Positions 35,201 to 46,515 of a DNA stretch of 64,000 bases are shown here, one piece after another (position 1 is the stretch's first letter; every line of letters starts with the position of its first letter). Under the pieces are notes generated by a model. It ran no database searches. It saw nothing but the letters and a program-made list of their open reading frames with translations, and was not told the origin of the DNA. The translations under genes were made by a program, and so were the position numbers. Origin of the DNA: Anthopleura xanthogrammica. Taxonomy: Eukaryota > Cnidaria > Anthozoa > Actiniaria > Actiniidae. The stretch spans positions 2,702,001 to 2,766,000 of the forward strand of contig OZ025217.1 in assembly GCA_964019055.1 (NCBI GenBank), written 5' to 3'.

Positions 35201-35675
35201 GTGAAAAAGCGAAGAATATTGGTATTATAGAGGGGGGAAATCGAGTATTATTGGTAATCGGCACCCCCTCCCCTCCCCCCTGGCCGAGTCTGCTATTCAT
35301 ACATCTAAAAATATATACTTAACCAAACTATTAACTTATTATGAGTTATATCAGTAAACGATATAAGAACTATTGCGATATCATTATTATTGCGATATCT
35401 ATTTGATGTATCAAAAGAAAGTTTGCGTCTCTTTCTCAGATTTCGATCACAAGTGTTAGTATATGGCAGCTGGCAGTCTATAAAATTTATGATATTTCTT
35501 TCTTTCTTACCTGTGCTTTCTGTGCATTGGTTAAAGCAAATCGATTTGAATCTGGGGCTTTAGTTGACTGTGATCGTTGGTGCATTTGAACACCATTGAT
35601 CGACATCCATCGGGCTGAACGAGTACATCTTAGTGTGCTGTTAACACAAAATCTGAACGAAATGAAGAATGTCAT
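32281..35675 (-). CDS. Phytanoyl-CoA dioxygenase family protein
   Basis: Five exons: 35675-35511, 34360-34269, 33867-33708, 33214-33049 and 32723-32281, all GT-AG and in phase, 341 aa. The N terminus (MTFFISFRFCVNSTLRCTRS) is basic and hydroxylated, like a mitochondrial presequence. Then FENEGYVFVKDVFDKEHIQR opens the PhyH domain. Fe(II) ligands: WHQDW, His about 167 and Asp about 169, in exon 4; distal His in HHVQAIHGSAAN (about 250); 2-oxoglutarate-binding Arg in KRRLYVYQY. Family members are Fe(II)/2-oxoglutarate oxygenases; the human PHYH acts on phytanoyl-CoA in peroxisomes, but I see no clear PTS2 or PTS1 here, so substrate and compartment are unknown. A broken paralogue lies at 61818-63296. 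Confidence 0.9.
32811..32867. ncRNA. Compact hairpin, miRNA-precursor-like or micro-MITE
   Basis: Arms 32811-32830 (taaaacaatagaacgaggca) and 32848-32867, 20 bp with one mismatch and a 17-base loop, in the dioxygenase intron between exons 4 and 5. Size fits a small pre-miRNA. There is no expression evidence, and the many foldback repeats around make a tiny MITE equally likely. Confidence 0.25.
34039..34171. mobile_element. MITE family 1 (dioxygenase intron 2)
   Basis: Ends tatagaccccttgcagcac and cgtgaaaggcgtctata; interior matches copies at 12023 and 53484. It lacks the left agctcaatttgg block, so its left arm has a small deletion. Confidence 0.85.
35103..35202. mobile_element. 78-bp foldback flanked by 11-bp direct repeats
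   Basis: ATGTCACGGGT occurs at 35103-35113 and exactly again at 35192-35202. Between them, arms 35114-35150 and 35155-35191 (37 bp, about four mismatches, 4-base loop) form a hairpin. It lies in dioxygenase intron 1. Confidence 0.9.
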
Positions 35676-36108
35676 TTTACTTAACCGTGTGAGACTGAGT
35701 GCAATGCAGCATGTCCTGGAAAGAAAACACTGAATGGAGCTCTGAATGGACAGATCTTCAGACCCCTGAAGTCAGATCTCGCTTTGAAGTCTATATTGTG
35801 TTACAGACGTCAGGTCACGTCACGTCACGCTCCACGGATACAGGGATCCCAAACACGATATTTTCCAAAGTACGGTCAGATGGTGATGGTGTCCCCAGAT
35901 AGCGCAAAAAGACTAAATCTACTGGATACGAATACTGAAAGATTTTAAGCTAAATCCCCTTCTTGTTTACCCTTTAAAATGTGGAACGGCGACTAAAGGG
36001 ACCTCAGTGAGAAACTGTCCTCCTCCTCCCCCCCCCCCCCCCCTCATTCCCCCAGAGCCTGACTACGCAGGCTAGTATTAACAGGGTGCCCGTATAACGG
36101 GGTGGTTT

Positions 36109-36410
36109 ATAAGAGGGTCCTGAAGAGGTAAAATGGGAGCTGGAATTCGCCTTTTTTGGGCTGGGAATATGGGATTTTATGCACTGGGACTGGGATTGGG
36201 ATTTTGCAAAATCTAACTTTAACTCTATAACTGGAACTGAGATTTGGCATATGGTTGGACTGCAGGGATTTTGAAAATTTTTGGGCTGGGAAATGGGGTT
36301 AGAACCCCCCTTCAGGACCCTCTTATAAGTCTGTCAATGCAGTAAAACCAGTCGTCAATACGGACACCGAAGAGCCCAGACAAATTAAGTGTCCGTATTG
36401 ACAGATGAAT
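36109..36410. mobile_element. Terminal-inverted-repeat element
   Basis: tataagagggtcctgaag near 36109 is matched by cttcaggaccctcttata near 36311, and gtcaatacggacac by gtgtccgtattgac at its right end. No coding capacity. The poly-C run at 36029-36044 lies outside. Confidence 0.65.
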
Positions 36411-36779
36411 GCGATGAGGAACTTACGGAAGTAAGTGACCACTGTCTAGACTTTTTAGAGACCTGATTCAGTCTGGTTGAGAGTTGTTGCGGTCGATGCT
36501 TGAGCAAAGTTGCTTCAGTGTTGCGGTTCTCCCCTGTGCTTTAAGGGTTTTTATCTGTGTTCTCTGGTTTTTCTCCTACCTAAAAATAGATATCAAATTC
36601 CATCTTAATTATGGGATGAGGGCCACAGGTTTGTTAGCCCAAGGACAATAGAATTTCATTTTTTATTTTCATCGGCTCGAAGTATACAATTGATGAAACC
36701 AAACCTCTCATACAATAAAACATGACTCATAAAATAACTGGCAGATTGAAAATGGCGAGAATCAACTTCATGAATCGTT

Positions 36780-36960
36780 AAGACCCGTTTTAGTACACTG
36801 GCGATTTTTGCTGCGATTAAGTTGCGATTTTTACGGCGATTTTGGTCATAGTCAAGAATGGTAAAGGATTAACGTGTAAATCTTTATTCCGGAAACCAAT
36901 ATTACCTGTATGACCGAAATCTCTTTAGAAGCATACTAAGACAAAATCTATCATATTTTT
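36780..36960. mobile_element. Dispersed repeat shared with 60.9-61.0 kb
   Basis: The gcgatttttgctgcgatt and ttggtcatagtcaagaatg-to-ttattccgga stretches recur inverted at about 60860-61040. Confidence 0.65.
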
Positions 36961-37162
36961 AAAAATCAGCGCAAAAGTCGCCCGTGTAAACGAATTCGAA
37001 TCTCATTTATTCATCATTCAAAACACGGAAGTCTACTACGGTTCATTGTCTTTATTCCGAATTCAGTCAATCATTTGGGAGAGAAGTTTTAGTCAGTTGC
37101 ACTGTTCACTTCAATATTATCAGGTTATAATTTTTTTTTAGTTATATTCTGTTTCAAGGGAA

Positions 37163-37801
37163 TTAGCAGCAATTTTTATCCAAGTTTCCACCTTTAACTG
37201 GTTTACCAAATGAGAGCGTGTCAGCTTTCATGTCACCACCGGCTGGAGAAGTTATCGGCGTACCAAGCTTCTCTTTCAGCTCCCCAGCCATCGTCAGGAA
37301 AACCTTATCAACATTAGTACTATCCTTTGCACTAGTCTCTATAAAAGACATATTTATATCTTCAGCGAACGACTTGGCTGTTTGATAATCGACTTGTCGT
37401 CTACCGACTACGTCACACTTGTTTCCTACCAACATTAGATTGATTGCCTCGCATGAGTTTTTACCTACTTCACCCATCCAACCATCAAGATGTAGAAAAG
37501 AGTCTTTATCATTAACATCATAGACTAGAATAACTCCATGCGCGCTACGATAATACGCCGTTGTTAGCGTTTTAAATCGCTCTTGTCCGGCTGTATCCCA
37601 TATTTGTAGTTTGACAGTCTTTCCCCCGACTCGTACGGTTCGTATTTTGAAGTCCACTCCTATTGTACTGATGTAACATTCATTGAAAGAGTCGTCAGCG
37701 AAGCGAAGAAGAAGACTTGATTTTCCTACACCAGAATCTCCTATCAGAAGAAGCTTGAATAAATAATCATATTCCTGGTTCATATCCGAAAAACCCTGCA
37801 T
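37163..37801 (-). CDS. Rab1-like small GTPase, intronless and divergent
   Basis: A single-exon 212-aa GTPase. P-loop GDSGVGKSS (21-29), switch [34 protein letters not shown] and a double-Cys prenylation end (NLDKNCC). [20 protein letters not shown] is near-identical to Rab1, so the true start may be Met7 instead of Met1. The second half is divergent ([33 protein letters not shown]), with Ser in place of Rab1's Cys after GKS. Rab1 directs ER-to-Golgi vesicle traffic; whether this copy does is unknown. Lack of introns in an intron-rich neighbourhood suggests a retrocopy, yet all nucleotide-binding motifs are intact, so it is probably functional. Rab8/Rab35-like assignment is the alternative. 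Confidence 0.9.
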   Translation of the reverse strand: MQGFSDMNQEYDYLFKLLLIGDSGVGKSSLLLRFADDSFNECYISTIGVDFKIRTVRVGGKTVKLQIWDTAGQERFKTLTTAYYRSAHGVILVYDVNDKDSFLHLDGWMGEVGKNSCEAINLMLVGNKCDVVGRRQVDYQTAKSFAEDINMSFIETSAKDSTNVDKVFLTMAGELKEKLGTPITSPAGGDMKADTLSFGKPVKGGNLDKNCC

Positions 37802-38307
37802 GTCAAAACAGCTTCAGTATTATAAATACTTCCCTCTTACTGCCGATTTAGAAACCTCGGCCGGTCAATCAGAAAGATAGTCTTTAGTCCACTCTTTCGC
37901 AAAAGAAGCAAAGGAAATCTCGTCATGAAATTAAATTTCAAGTGTGATTTTCTTCATGTATTTTGTCGGTTTATTGGTTGATCCTGATCTTTTTCGATCG
38001 TTCAGCCTTGCCCAGTCGAACGGAATAATTACTCGAAGGTTTCGATTCTTTGTCGTGTTAAAAAATGACCTTTCATGGCGTTCCTTTGTTTCTGTCTTCT
38101 GGTACCGGTGTCGACATGGATGACGGTACACGTTAACATGCATGCTTCATTCAAGAATTCACATATCAGACTTACTTTCCTTAGGAAAAAATAACAATGG
38201 ATTATAATCTCACAAACCTTCCCAGCATTAGAAACCGAAAATGTAAACTGAAAATGCTAATACGAGACTCACGTTATTCACAACAGCTGACTATGACCGC
38301 TTGGACC
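37802..38307. other. Rab upstream region, no gene seen
   Basis: AT-rich; presumably holds the Rab promoter. The open frame at 37931-38143 is unsupported. Confidence 0.5.
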
Positions 38308-38603
38308 ACAGGGAGCCCAAAACAAAAATAGCGAGGAATGAAAAAAAATAAAAAAAGGGCTCTGATTGCGCTAAAAGTCGCTTCTAACAAAGCATAGAAC
38401 ACAAAAGATAGCTGGATGAAAAACAATCCTCATTTTTTTCAAGAATCTGAGAAAAATTGCGATATATATTGTCATTCCCAGAGCCGTGCGCTTCGGTCAG
38501 CAAGCAACGCCGCTGACAACGCTGGCTAGCAATGGCGCAGGCTCTGGGAAAATAGATTTATTGTAATATACTGGCACAAAAACGAGCTTGGGCTCCCTGT
38601 GCT
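38308..38603. mobile_element. Terminal-inverted-repeat element
   Basis: cacagggagcccaa near the left end is matched by ttgggctccctgtg at 38588-38601. An inner pair, tcccagagccgtgcgc against gcgcaggctctggga, lies at about 38475-38548. Confidence 0.6.
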
Positions 38604-38764
38604 AGAGCAGTAAGTAATCAATCCCCTTACCAATCCCTTCGCATTGGTATAAGACAAGAAAAGGTTGTGATCTTTATATAAAGAATACTAGAAAATATGT
38701 TGAAAAAAAGTGCAGACAAAGTTGGGGAAAATTCTATACTGTTGTGACCTTTCGCTGATTGAAA

Positions 38765-38880
38765 AGTGACATCACCCATCGGTACATTTCGGGCTTGGTA
38801 TGCAACAAGCAAAAATGCAGTATGCAACAAAACCTTCACTAACCTCTTCAGTGAAATAGCTGCATACAAGCGAGTGACTC
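38765..38880. mobile_element. Truncated relative of the 11393-11681 element
   Basis: Shares tttcgggcttggtatgcaac, atgcaacaaaaccttcac and gaaatagctgcatac with the element beside KRTCAP2. Confidence 0.6.
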
Positions 38881-39041
38881 GTAAACAGGAAGTTTCTGAT
38901 CTATCTCGATATTCGATTAGCGTAAAAATTGGGAACAAGCTTGGCCATGCGTTAGTCATGGTTGAGTAAAAAATATTCATTTCAGCTTTGAAGTATTTCA
39001 AGCCGCACGATAAATATAAATCATGATTGGATGATAATAGC

Positions 39042-40330
39042 AGTAGGAAGCCATTTTAGTGCTAATCATGTATGCGTACCATAGCTATAACTATAATTAA
39101 CATGGTGAGAACAAATGAACTAGTAGGAAGCCATTGCAGTGTTCTTGTCTGGCGTACCATAAATATTCATGATATTTAACATGATGAGAACAAATGAACT
39201 AGTAGGAAGCCATTTTATTATTCTTGTCGTACCATAAATATTTATGATATGAAATGGGTGCATGAATACATTAGTGAGAAGCCATTTTAGTGTTGACTAA
39301 TACCATGACTATGACATCATTGGATGGAATCGACGTAAAAAGGGGAAGCTTTTTCAGTGCGGTTGAAGTATCATGATAGACATGATATACCATAACTATT
39401 TACCAATATTGGATGAAAAATATATTTTATAACTATTTACTAATATCGCGGGATAGATTTGATCGACGAAAAAGGGGGAATCCCTTTCAGAGTTGAAGTA
39501 TCATGATATGCTATACTGAACTATTTACTATTAGAAAAAACCTACTAATGGTCTATCACCAATCGAGCCCTGTGATTGGCTGAGCTACTAGGGGTCTATT
39601 AGTGATAGACCTCTAGTAGCGAAAAGCGCCGGTTTTGAAAACCAAAAAATATATATTTAAAGCAAAATCCAAAACTTTTTGATTCCTTTTATTGGACCGA
39701 TTAGTAGGTTTTTACTAAAACAATTAGACCTCTCGCCCTCATGGCTTACGAGTCAATAGCCCATTCGGCCTTCGGCCTCTTGGGCTATTGACTCGTAGAC
39801 CATTCGGACTCGAGGACTAATTGTTAAATATCGCGGGATAGATTGGATCGACGAAAAAGGGGGAATCCCTTTCAGAGTTGAAGTATCATGACATGGCATA
39901 ACTATTTACCACTTGGATCGATGAAAAGGGGAAGCCCTTTCAGTGTTGAAGAATTATTACATGCCACAATTGACTATTTACCAATATAAAAATCGTGAAA
40001 TGGATGTAAAAATTGGGGAAGCCCTTTCAGTGTTGAAGAATTATGACATGCCACAATTGACTATTTTATTACCAATATAAAAATCGTGAAATGGATGTAA
40101 AAATTGGGGAAGCCCTTTCAGTGTTGAAGAATTATGACATGCCACAATTGACTATTTTATTACCAATATAAAAATCGTGAAATGGATGTAAAAATTGGGG
40201 AAGCCCTTTCAGTGCTGAAGTGAGGATCATGGTCGTACCATAACTATTCAACAAAATTAGATGAAATTGTATAAAAAAATTAGTAGGAAGCCATTTGCAG
40301 TTCAAATATCTTATAACCGCGTGTCATAGA
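39042..40330. repeat. Degenerate tandem satellite, about 70-100 bp units
   Basis: Roughly a dozen units marked by a(g/t)gaagcc(a/c)(t/c)tttcagtgttgaag followed by atcatgacatgccataactatttaccaatat and a ggatg/gacgtaaaaaggggg segment. The last three units (about 39930-40220) are nearly identical, with a spacing of about 92 bp; the left units are shorter and more diverged. Interrupted by the element at 39540-39830. Confidence 0.85.
39540..39830. mobile_element. Palindromic element nested in the satellite
   Basis: Contains ctaatggtctatcacc against gtgatagacctctag, and, at 39718-39828, caattagacctctcg, acgagtcaatagccc against their complements around ggccttcggcc. Satellite sequence resumes on both sides (taatatcgcgggatag at 39451 and 39834). 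Confidence 0.75.
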
Positions 40331-43300
40331 TGAATTAGTAAGATAATGGAAATGATTGGAACCCAGTTCAGTGTTACAGTATACCAAATAAATTCACTCC
40401 CATCGTTCAGATCAAGTGCTGTAGGATATTTCTCTCATATAAAAGAAACGCTTTACTTTTAATCGCTGTGAGAGGTAAACGAGTATTCGAGTGTTGAAAG
40501 ATTTTATGATAAGCAGCATTTCATAATTATTGCATGAGACGATGAAACTGATTTAGTTTGTAAATAGTAAAAAAGTGAATAACAAGTTAATGAATAAAAA
40601 GAAAAAAACACTCTTTGTACGTAGTTCAGTTGGACTGTATAGTTTCGTTGAACCACACATGCAGATGTAACTCGTGCTAGTTCAAATCAGGCTGGTTTTC
40701 CCTATGAAAACAAGGTAAGTCTAAAATATTTTTTCGTTTTATGAGACGAAATACAGGAAAAAATAAAAGAATATTTTTTTGTAACGGATAATTGAAAATT
40801 TTAGCCACAAATGTAAGTTCGTTTGAAACTATTTGCATAAAATGACTGGATTTTATAGGCGGAAATAACTGAGGTGTGGTAAATATTTTCTTTATATTTG
40901 GTTAAGTTTTCCTCATCATTCGCCTTCTTTTTAGCCACATACAAAATAAATCTCAGAAAAAAAGAAGGTAGCTCCATTCTTTAGTAGACTGATTAAATTC
41001 ATTCTTATCCTTCTCAGACTGAATTTCCAAGCTATTAAATTTATATCCACTTAATAAAGCCCACTAAACTCAGTCGTAGCCCAAACAACTCGTGGCCCAT
41101 CTTTAAAACACTTTTTGTCGGCTTGTTTTTGACGGAGAATGACAGTGATATCAGTTCTCCCACCAAATTCCAGCCAACTTACACCGATCGAATTTTAAAC
41201 CCCACCCCACTCTAAGTTCTCATAAAATATCTAAGTATTTTCCATTATCTAACTACTGTACGTTCCCAAAACATAGGAATATTTGCAAGCATAAATATAT
41301 TTTTCTTATCAAGATTTATTATTTCCGTCCACTTCTTTTTAAGTTGACAGCTTAACTTTCAATGAGTAAAGATTATCTGTTGTAAAGATGCAAAAGTTAA
41401 ATTTTAAGCCGGGTTTGCAGCAGACGGCAAGGAAAATTGTCACCGAAGGTGGCGACAATATCTTGGGACTTATTCTTCTTTTCACTTAGTTCACTTGACA
41501 AATCATTCTTACAGTTTCAATTTAGTGAAATGGCAGTAACTTTGAGCTAAAAAAATTCAAAGTAATTAAAAACAAAAAGGATTCTAAGCCGATTCAAGAA
41601 GCCATACTTTTTTATCGGTTAGATCACTATTTTTTTCCTTTGAAATTATTTCGATGATTCATCTGTTTTTGATTCAAATATTTCAGAAACATGAAATTCG
41701 GAGAATCTAAATTCACTTCACAAATGAATAGAGATTTTCTTTTAAATGATAACTAGAGAAATTCAAAAGCTTCTTCTTAATAATGATAAAATATTGATTT
41801 GCAATTTCCTGTGAAAGAAACGTAAAAAGGCTTCATCAATCTGGTTCGCAGCTTGAATCCTCCGTTGAGAAATTTGTCATCGATGTTTTACTGAGATACG
41901 CGGAGCGTGTTGACTACTGGTTAATAATATTCTAGTGATGAATTAATTAAGCATCATGCAGAAATTAAATGTATGAGGTTTATAAATACCGTAAGGATTT
42001 CTAAATTTGATGTTTATGTCAGTGTTGTGGCGTTGTATTGATTTTTTTCTGGAAGTAGCAAAGGCACTCTGGTCTAGTTTGCTTGCAAACTTGCAAACCC
42101 GGGAACTTTTTGGTTGCGGTTTTTACTCAGTTCTATTCGATCCATACGCAAAAAGCACTATAAATTTAACATTTCAAGTAGTTTTCTTACAAAATATTTC
42201 ACGTTGCCAGCAGATCACTGCATGTACAGTGACGAAGAGTTTGTGTATCAAATTTCGCGTGTTTTCCAAACATTGATAGTCTCTATAGCAATCGAATGTT
42301 TACGCCAATAAACGTCATTGTTGGAATCTTGTATGACGTCATCAGGGGACCTAAGATTACGTTGAACAAATTTCAGCTACTTATAAATCTTTTTCTATCT
42401 TATTTTTGTTGGTGGTGGTGGTGGGGTGGGTTTATAGAGAGCTAGAATTCAGACCAAGTTATGTAGCCAAAATATGATTCACATCTGAGTTGAAAAGTTA
42501 ATCTCGTGTTGGTTATTTTGTGTATCAATGTACAGATTACAATGTTCTTTAGAAATCCTTATTCAAACATTATGACCCACGTTTGAATCCAAGTTATTTT
42601 TATGCTCAGTAATCCAAAGACATGTGGATAAACGACAAAACGAACAAACAAAAGCGGCCAACGAAAAAAGATCAGAAACCAGCTCAAAATTTGTAAGATT
42701 CCGAGTTGAAAAATAAAAACCACTTCAACCAACTTCAATATTGTCACGAATAAATTAATAAAAAACATTTCCCAAAACTTCACGAATAAACAAAAACATC
42801 CGATAACCTTTACTAATTCTAAGCCTTACAGCCATAAGCCAGTTCTTTATTCAAAAGATCCTTTTTGTTATCCAAAATAGGTGATATTTTCGAGTCATTT
42901 GTCTTGGATAATAGAAGGATCTGATATAAAGATATAGCACCCCTTGGGAATCGTTATCCTGTTACGTGGAAGCCGTTTACACTGCTTGGAATTATAATTC
43001 CATTACGCTAGAAGAACGAGAAAGTCGTGCAAATAATTGAAAGTAAGTTTTGATAATTTATTAAGAGCTAGTTGTTGGGTTGTCGGGACAATCATATTAG
43101 TTTTTTAGAGCTCTAAGCATTTGTTAATGAGTGAGAATCTGTTTGGTGACCTTGTGTATAGCTCTTCCATTGGCTTGAGTTTTGCATCAAAACAATGTAC
43201 TGATTTGACTCAAACCCGAGTCAAATTGGAGAGACTTTATCGATTCCAGTTCATACTACGTCCTTAGTTCCTCTTCCAGATTCCTTCAGACACAACCCAG

Positions 43301-44525
43301 TTTGACTTCAATACAGGCAACACTTTGATCAAGCCAAAACTGTTCATCTACAAGATTCAATCTCATCTGCACAGTACAGTTCACTGATGTTCACAAAGAA
43401 TTCTACGAAATAACGTCTCTTAGGTAAGTTTTTCTTTTCAAAAAAGATATAATAATGATTGAAGAACTAAGTGATCAGTATGTTAGCGCTCGCAACGTCA
43501 AAATCTAAGCTTCTTAGCTACCAACTGAAGTAATGCCAAGATGGAATCGTTATGCAGAAATTTGGCCAGTAAGTTGATTCAAATCCGGCAAACTGTGCTT
43601 AGATTTTAGTCTTATTTACACGAAATTTAGATTCCCCAGGTCTTCCTATAATACGTGGACTCCTTAACTCATTTTTAAGCGATAAGTAAATGCTGTTAAG
43701 TAAAAACAATTAACACTTTGTCAAACCATGCTTAACTGTTGACATCGTCATTAACACTTACAGCAATAATTTAACGGAATTGGCAGCTTTGCCTCGAAGA
43801 TGTCACGCTGCCGATCGAACTGAAATTCAGAATATATTCCCATTTTTTTTTCATAAAAGTATCGTACAAAACGTTTCTTCAAACGCAAAATTGTTTTATT
43901 CTCACTATTAATATTATTACATATTTTGATGAACTAAAAAATAGTTATTTCCAAAAATTATGCGTGTGCCTTATATGGCGGATTCTTTTTGCTGAAACTT
44001 TCTTTAAGATATCTTGATCACTCTACTTAGATTTTAAATCCTTTTAATGCCAACTTGTAAAATGCTAATCACGCAACAGACGTTCATAACTAGAAGCAGC
44101 AATCATTAGTAAAACTGATGAGGGATTCATTGTTTTGGAAGTCGGGAGTCTTGACACTGAGTCTGACCACGCACGCTATAAAAGGTCGTTTGAATAGGAT
44201 TTTTAACAATATATAATGATAATATTCAAAATATAGTGAAAAGTAGGTTTTATGTCGACAGCTTAGCGCCAATAATTCTTTGACAAAGAATATGAATGTC
44301 AATAATTTTTCAAAGTATTTTTTACACGAAAAAGATATTTTCCATGCACGTTTCTTAGACTCCAGCAGTTTTTGCAACAATTTTTGTCTCATTCACCAGT
44401 CCTGACCTCGTTACATCGTAAGTATATAAATATCAGTTTTATTATTTTTTAAACTCAGGCCATTTGTATGTGATATTCCATAGTTATAAAACGTCCTTCT
44501 TTACAAAACAAAGACGAATGTGATC

Positions 44526-44700
44526 AAACCCTGAAACAACCTCTGGGCTGATCAAAGTCAGGGCATGGCTAACTCACAGATTGAACCCTGAAACAACCTC
44601 TGGGCTGATTTAAGTCAGGGCATGGCTAACTCACAGATCGAATTGGAATTTAGCTTGTTAGGATTTGCGGAGAGAGCCGGAAAACTGAAGAAAAAAATCT
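44526..44700. repeat. 57-bp tandem unit, two copies, plus SINE-like body
   Basis: Two units of ccctgaaacaacctctgggc...ctaactcacag, followed by gatcgaattggaatttagc and ggagagagccggaaaactga, which resembles the SINE body at 54.2-54.3 kb. Confidence 0.75.
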
Positions 44701-46339
44701 GAAGAGACCTAACTGAAGCTATACTCAAATGTGATGCCAGAATTCCGAAATGTGCTATATTTCGACCAGCAAAAGTAAAGAAAATCTAGTTAGTAACCGC
44801 TTTACATTATATTGTTCCCAAACTATTATTGAACTTTTTACCCATAAAAAAAAATGCTGTATTTTCAGTTTAGCATGTTCACAAATTCTTAAAACTGTTT
44901 GTTAAGAGCTCGCCTCCATTCTTTGAACTCCAATTTTTCCAACATGACGAGCTGGGCACACCTGATTGAAATCCCTCTTTACGCGGGTTTTATCTCATTC
45001 TAAACTGAGCCTAGAAAACGCCTTCACTTGAACAACGAAACACCAAGGAAAGAGTTTTTATTCCGTCGTGTCTTATCAACTTATCCTCTTTCTTTGAGTC
45101 TGTTAGCAATAACATGCGCCCTCTGAACCGATTAAGTCTAAATCCATTAAGTTAACGTTCTGTACTTTGTTTTTGAAGTTCTCTAGCGATCCTCCCACTT
45201 CTCCAATCCTTTGAGGAAGAACCGACAATACAAAACTATCAGTACGCGAGGCAGATCAGTAAAAATAGAATGAGATGCAACCAATGATTTCTTTTAGATG
45301 TGTTACAAGGGAATTAACTTGATGGAGGATTAATCCGCCACTCAAAGCCGGATAAGCGGATAATTATTACAAATTATTGGTACTCATTTACTTCAATTTT
45401 TATCGCTAAAAATCCCGACTCAATTTGAAAATATTGGGAAATTTTTTATAGTTAATCTTAGTTGTTTTTTTACATTTTAAAGGTAACTAATTCTGACAAA
45501 AGAGCCGAACGTTGAAAGCTTAACGGTAATGGATTAGTTTGACCATTTTGGTTGACAAGTTGGTTAAAATTATCTCAAACAATGATCTTAATTCTTTGTT
45601 CTTAAATTTATCAATTATTTATCTGGTTATCGTTTTAATCTACCTCAAAATGATCCCTAGCTGTTCTTTGGGTACGTGTTGACACGGAGCTATGGAATCT
45701 TCAAGAACAGTTACATTTCCAAAATGCAATATGGCCGCCAATTTTTGTCCACTCCTTATACGGTCTGCTACTCTTATTACCAAACTCTCCAACCTTTTCT
45801 ACTTATAAACAAATTATTTATTCTTAATTTTAGTAAATTCTTTTGGTATATCTTGTAACTCAACTAAATCATGAATGCTTCGTTTGTATGTGACCAATCT
45901 TCAGTATATGCATGGCAACTTCACTAAATTGTTGTTGGAAGAATTGCTTAGTTTTGCAACCTATTTGTTTATCAAATTTCACATGATTTTTAAGACATTT
46001 TTCTTTGCCAAAGAAAATTCACCGTATCATTTTATATCATTGCCGAAAAAACCTTTACAGCGTGAAATTCTATCAGTTGTATGTCTTCATTATGTGGACA
46101 GATATCAGTTGGGGTTATTGGTTTTTCTGTTTTGATAAATAAAAACCGTTTTATCTCGTGACTGTAGAGCTAATTTGTTCTTGAAAGATCCATGTTTGCT
46201 TACTCTAGTACGTTCTCCTACTGATAACAAGCTAATTTGGGTTTATACGACTAAAAGCCAATGAAGTTAGAGCTTTTTTTTGAGAGAGCTTAATACCAAA
46301 AGAAAGAAAGCAAGACAAAGACCGAGACAGAGATGTTAA

Positions 46340-46383
46340 TTAAAAGAGAGAAAGAAGGAAGGAAGAAAGAAGGGAAGAAGGAT

Positions 46384-46437
<54 letters not shown>

Positions 46438-46515
46438 GAAGGAAAAAAAAGAAAGAAAGGAAAATAGAAAGCAAGAAAGGAAGAAAGAAAGAAAAGAAAG
46501 AAAAGAGAAAAACAT
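46340..46515. repeat. (GAAA)n microsatellite
   Basis: Purine-rich gaaa/aaga array with a perfect core at about 46385-46436. Poly-Phe/Leu/Ser open frames on the other strand are artefacts. Confidence 0.95.
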
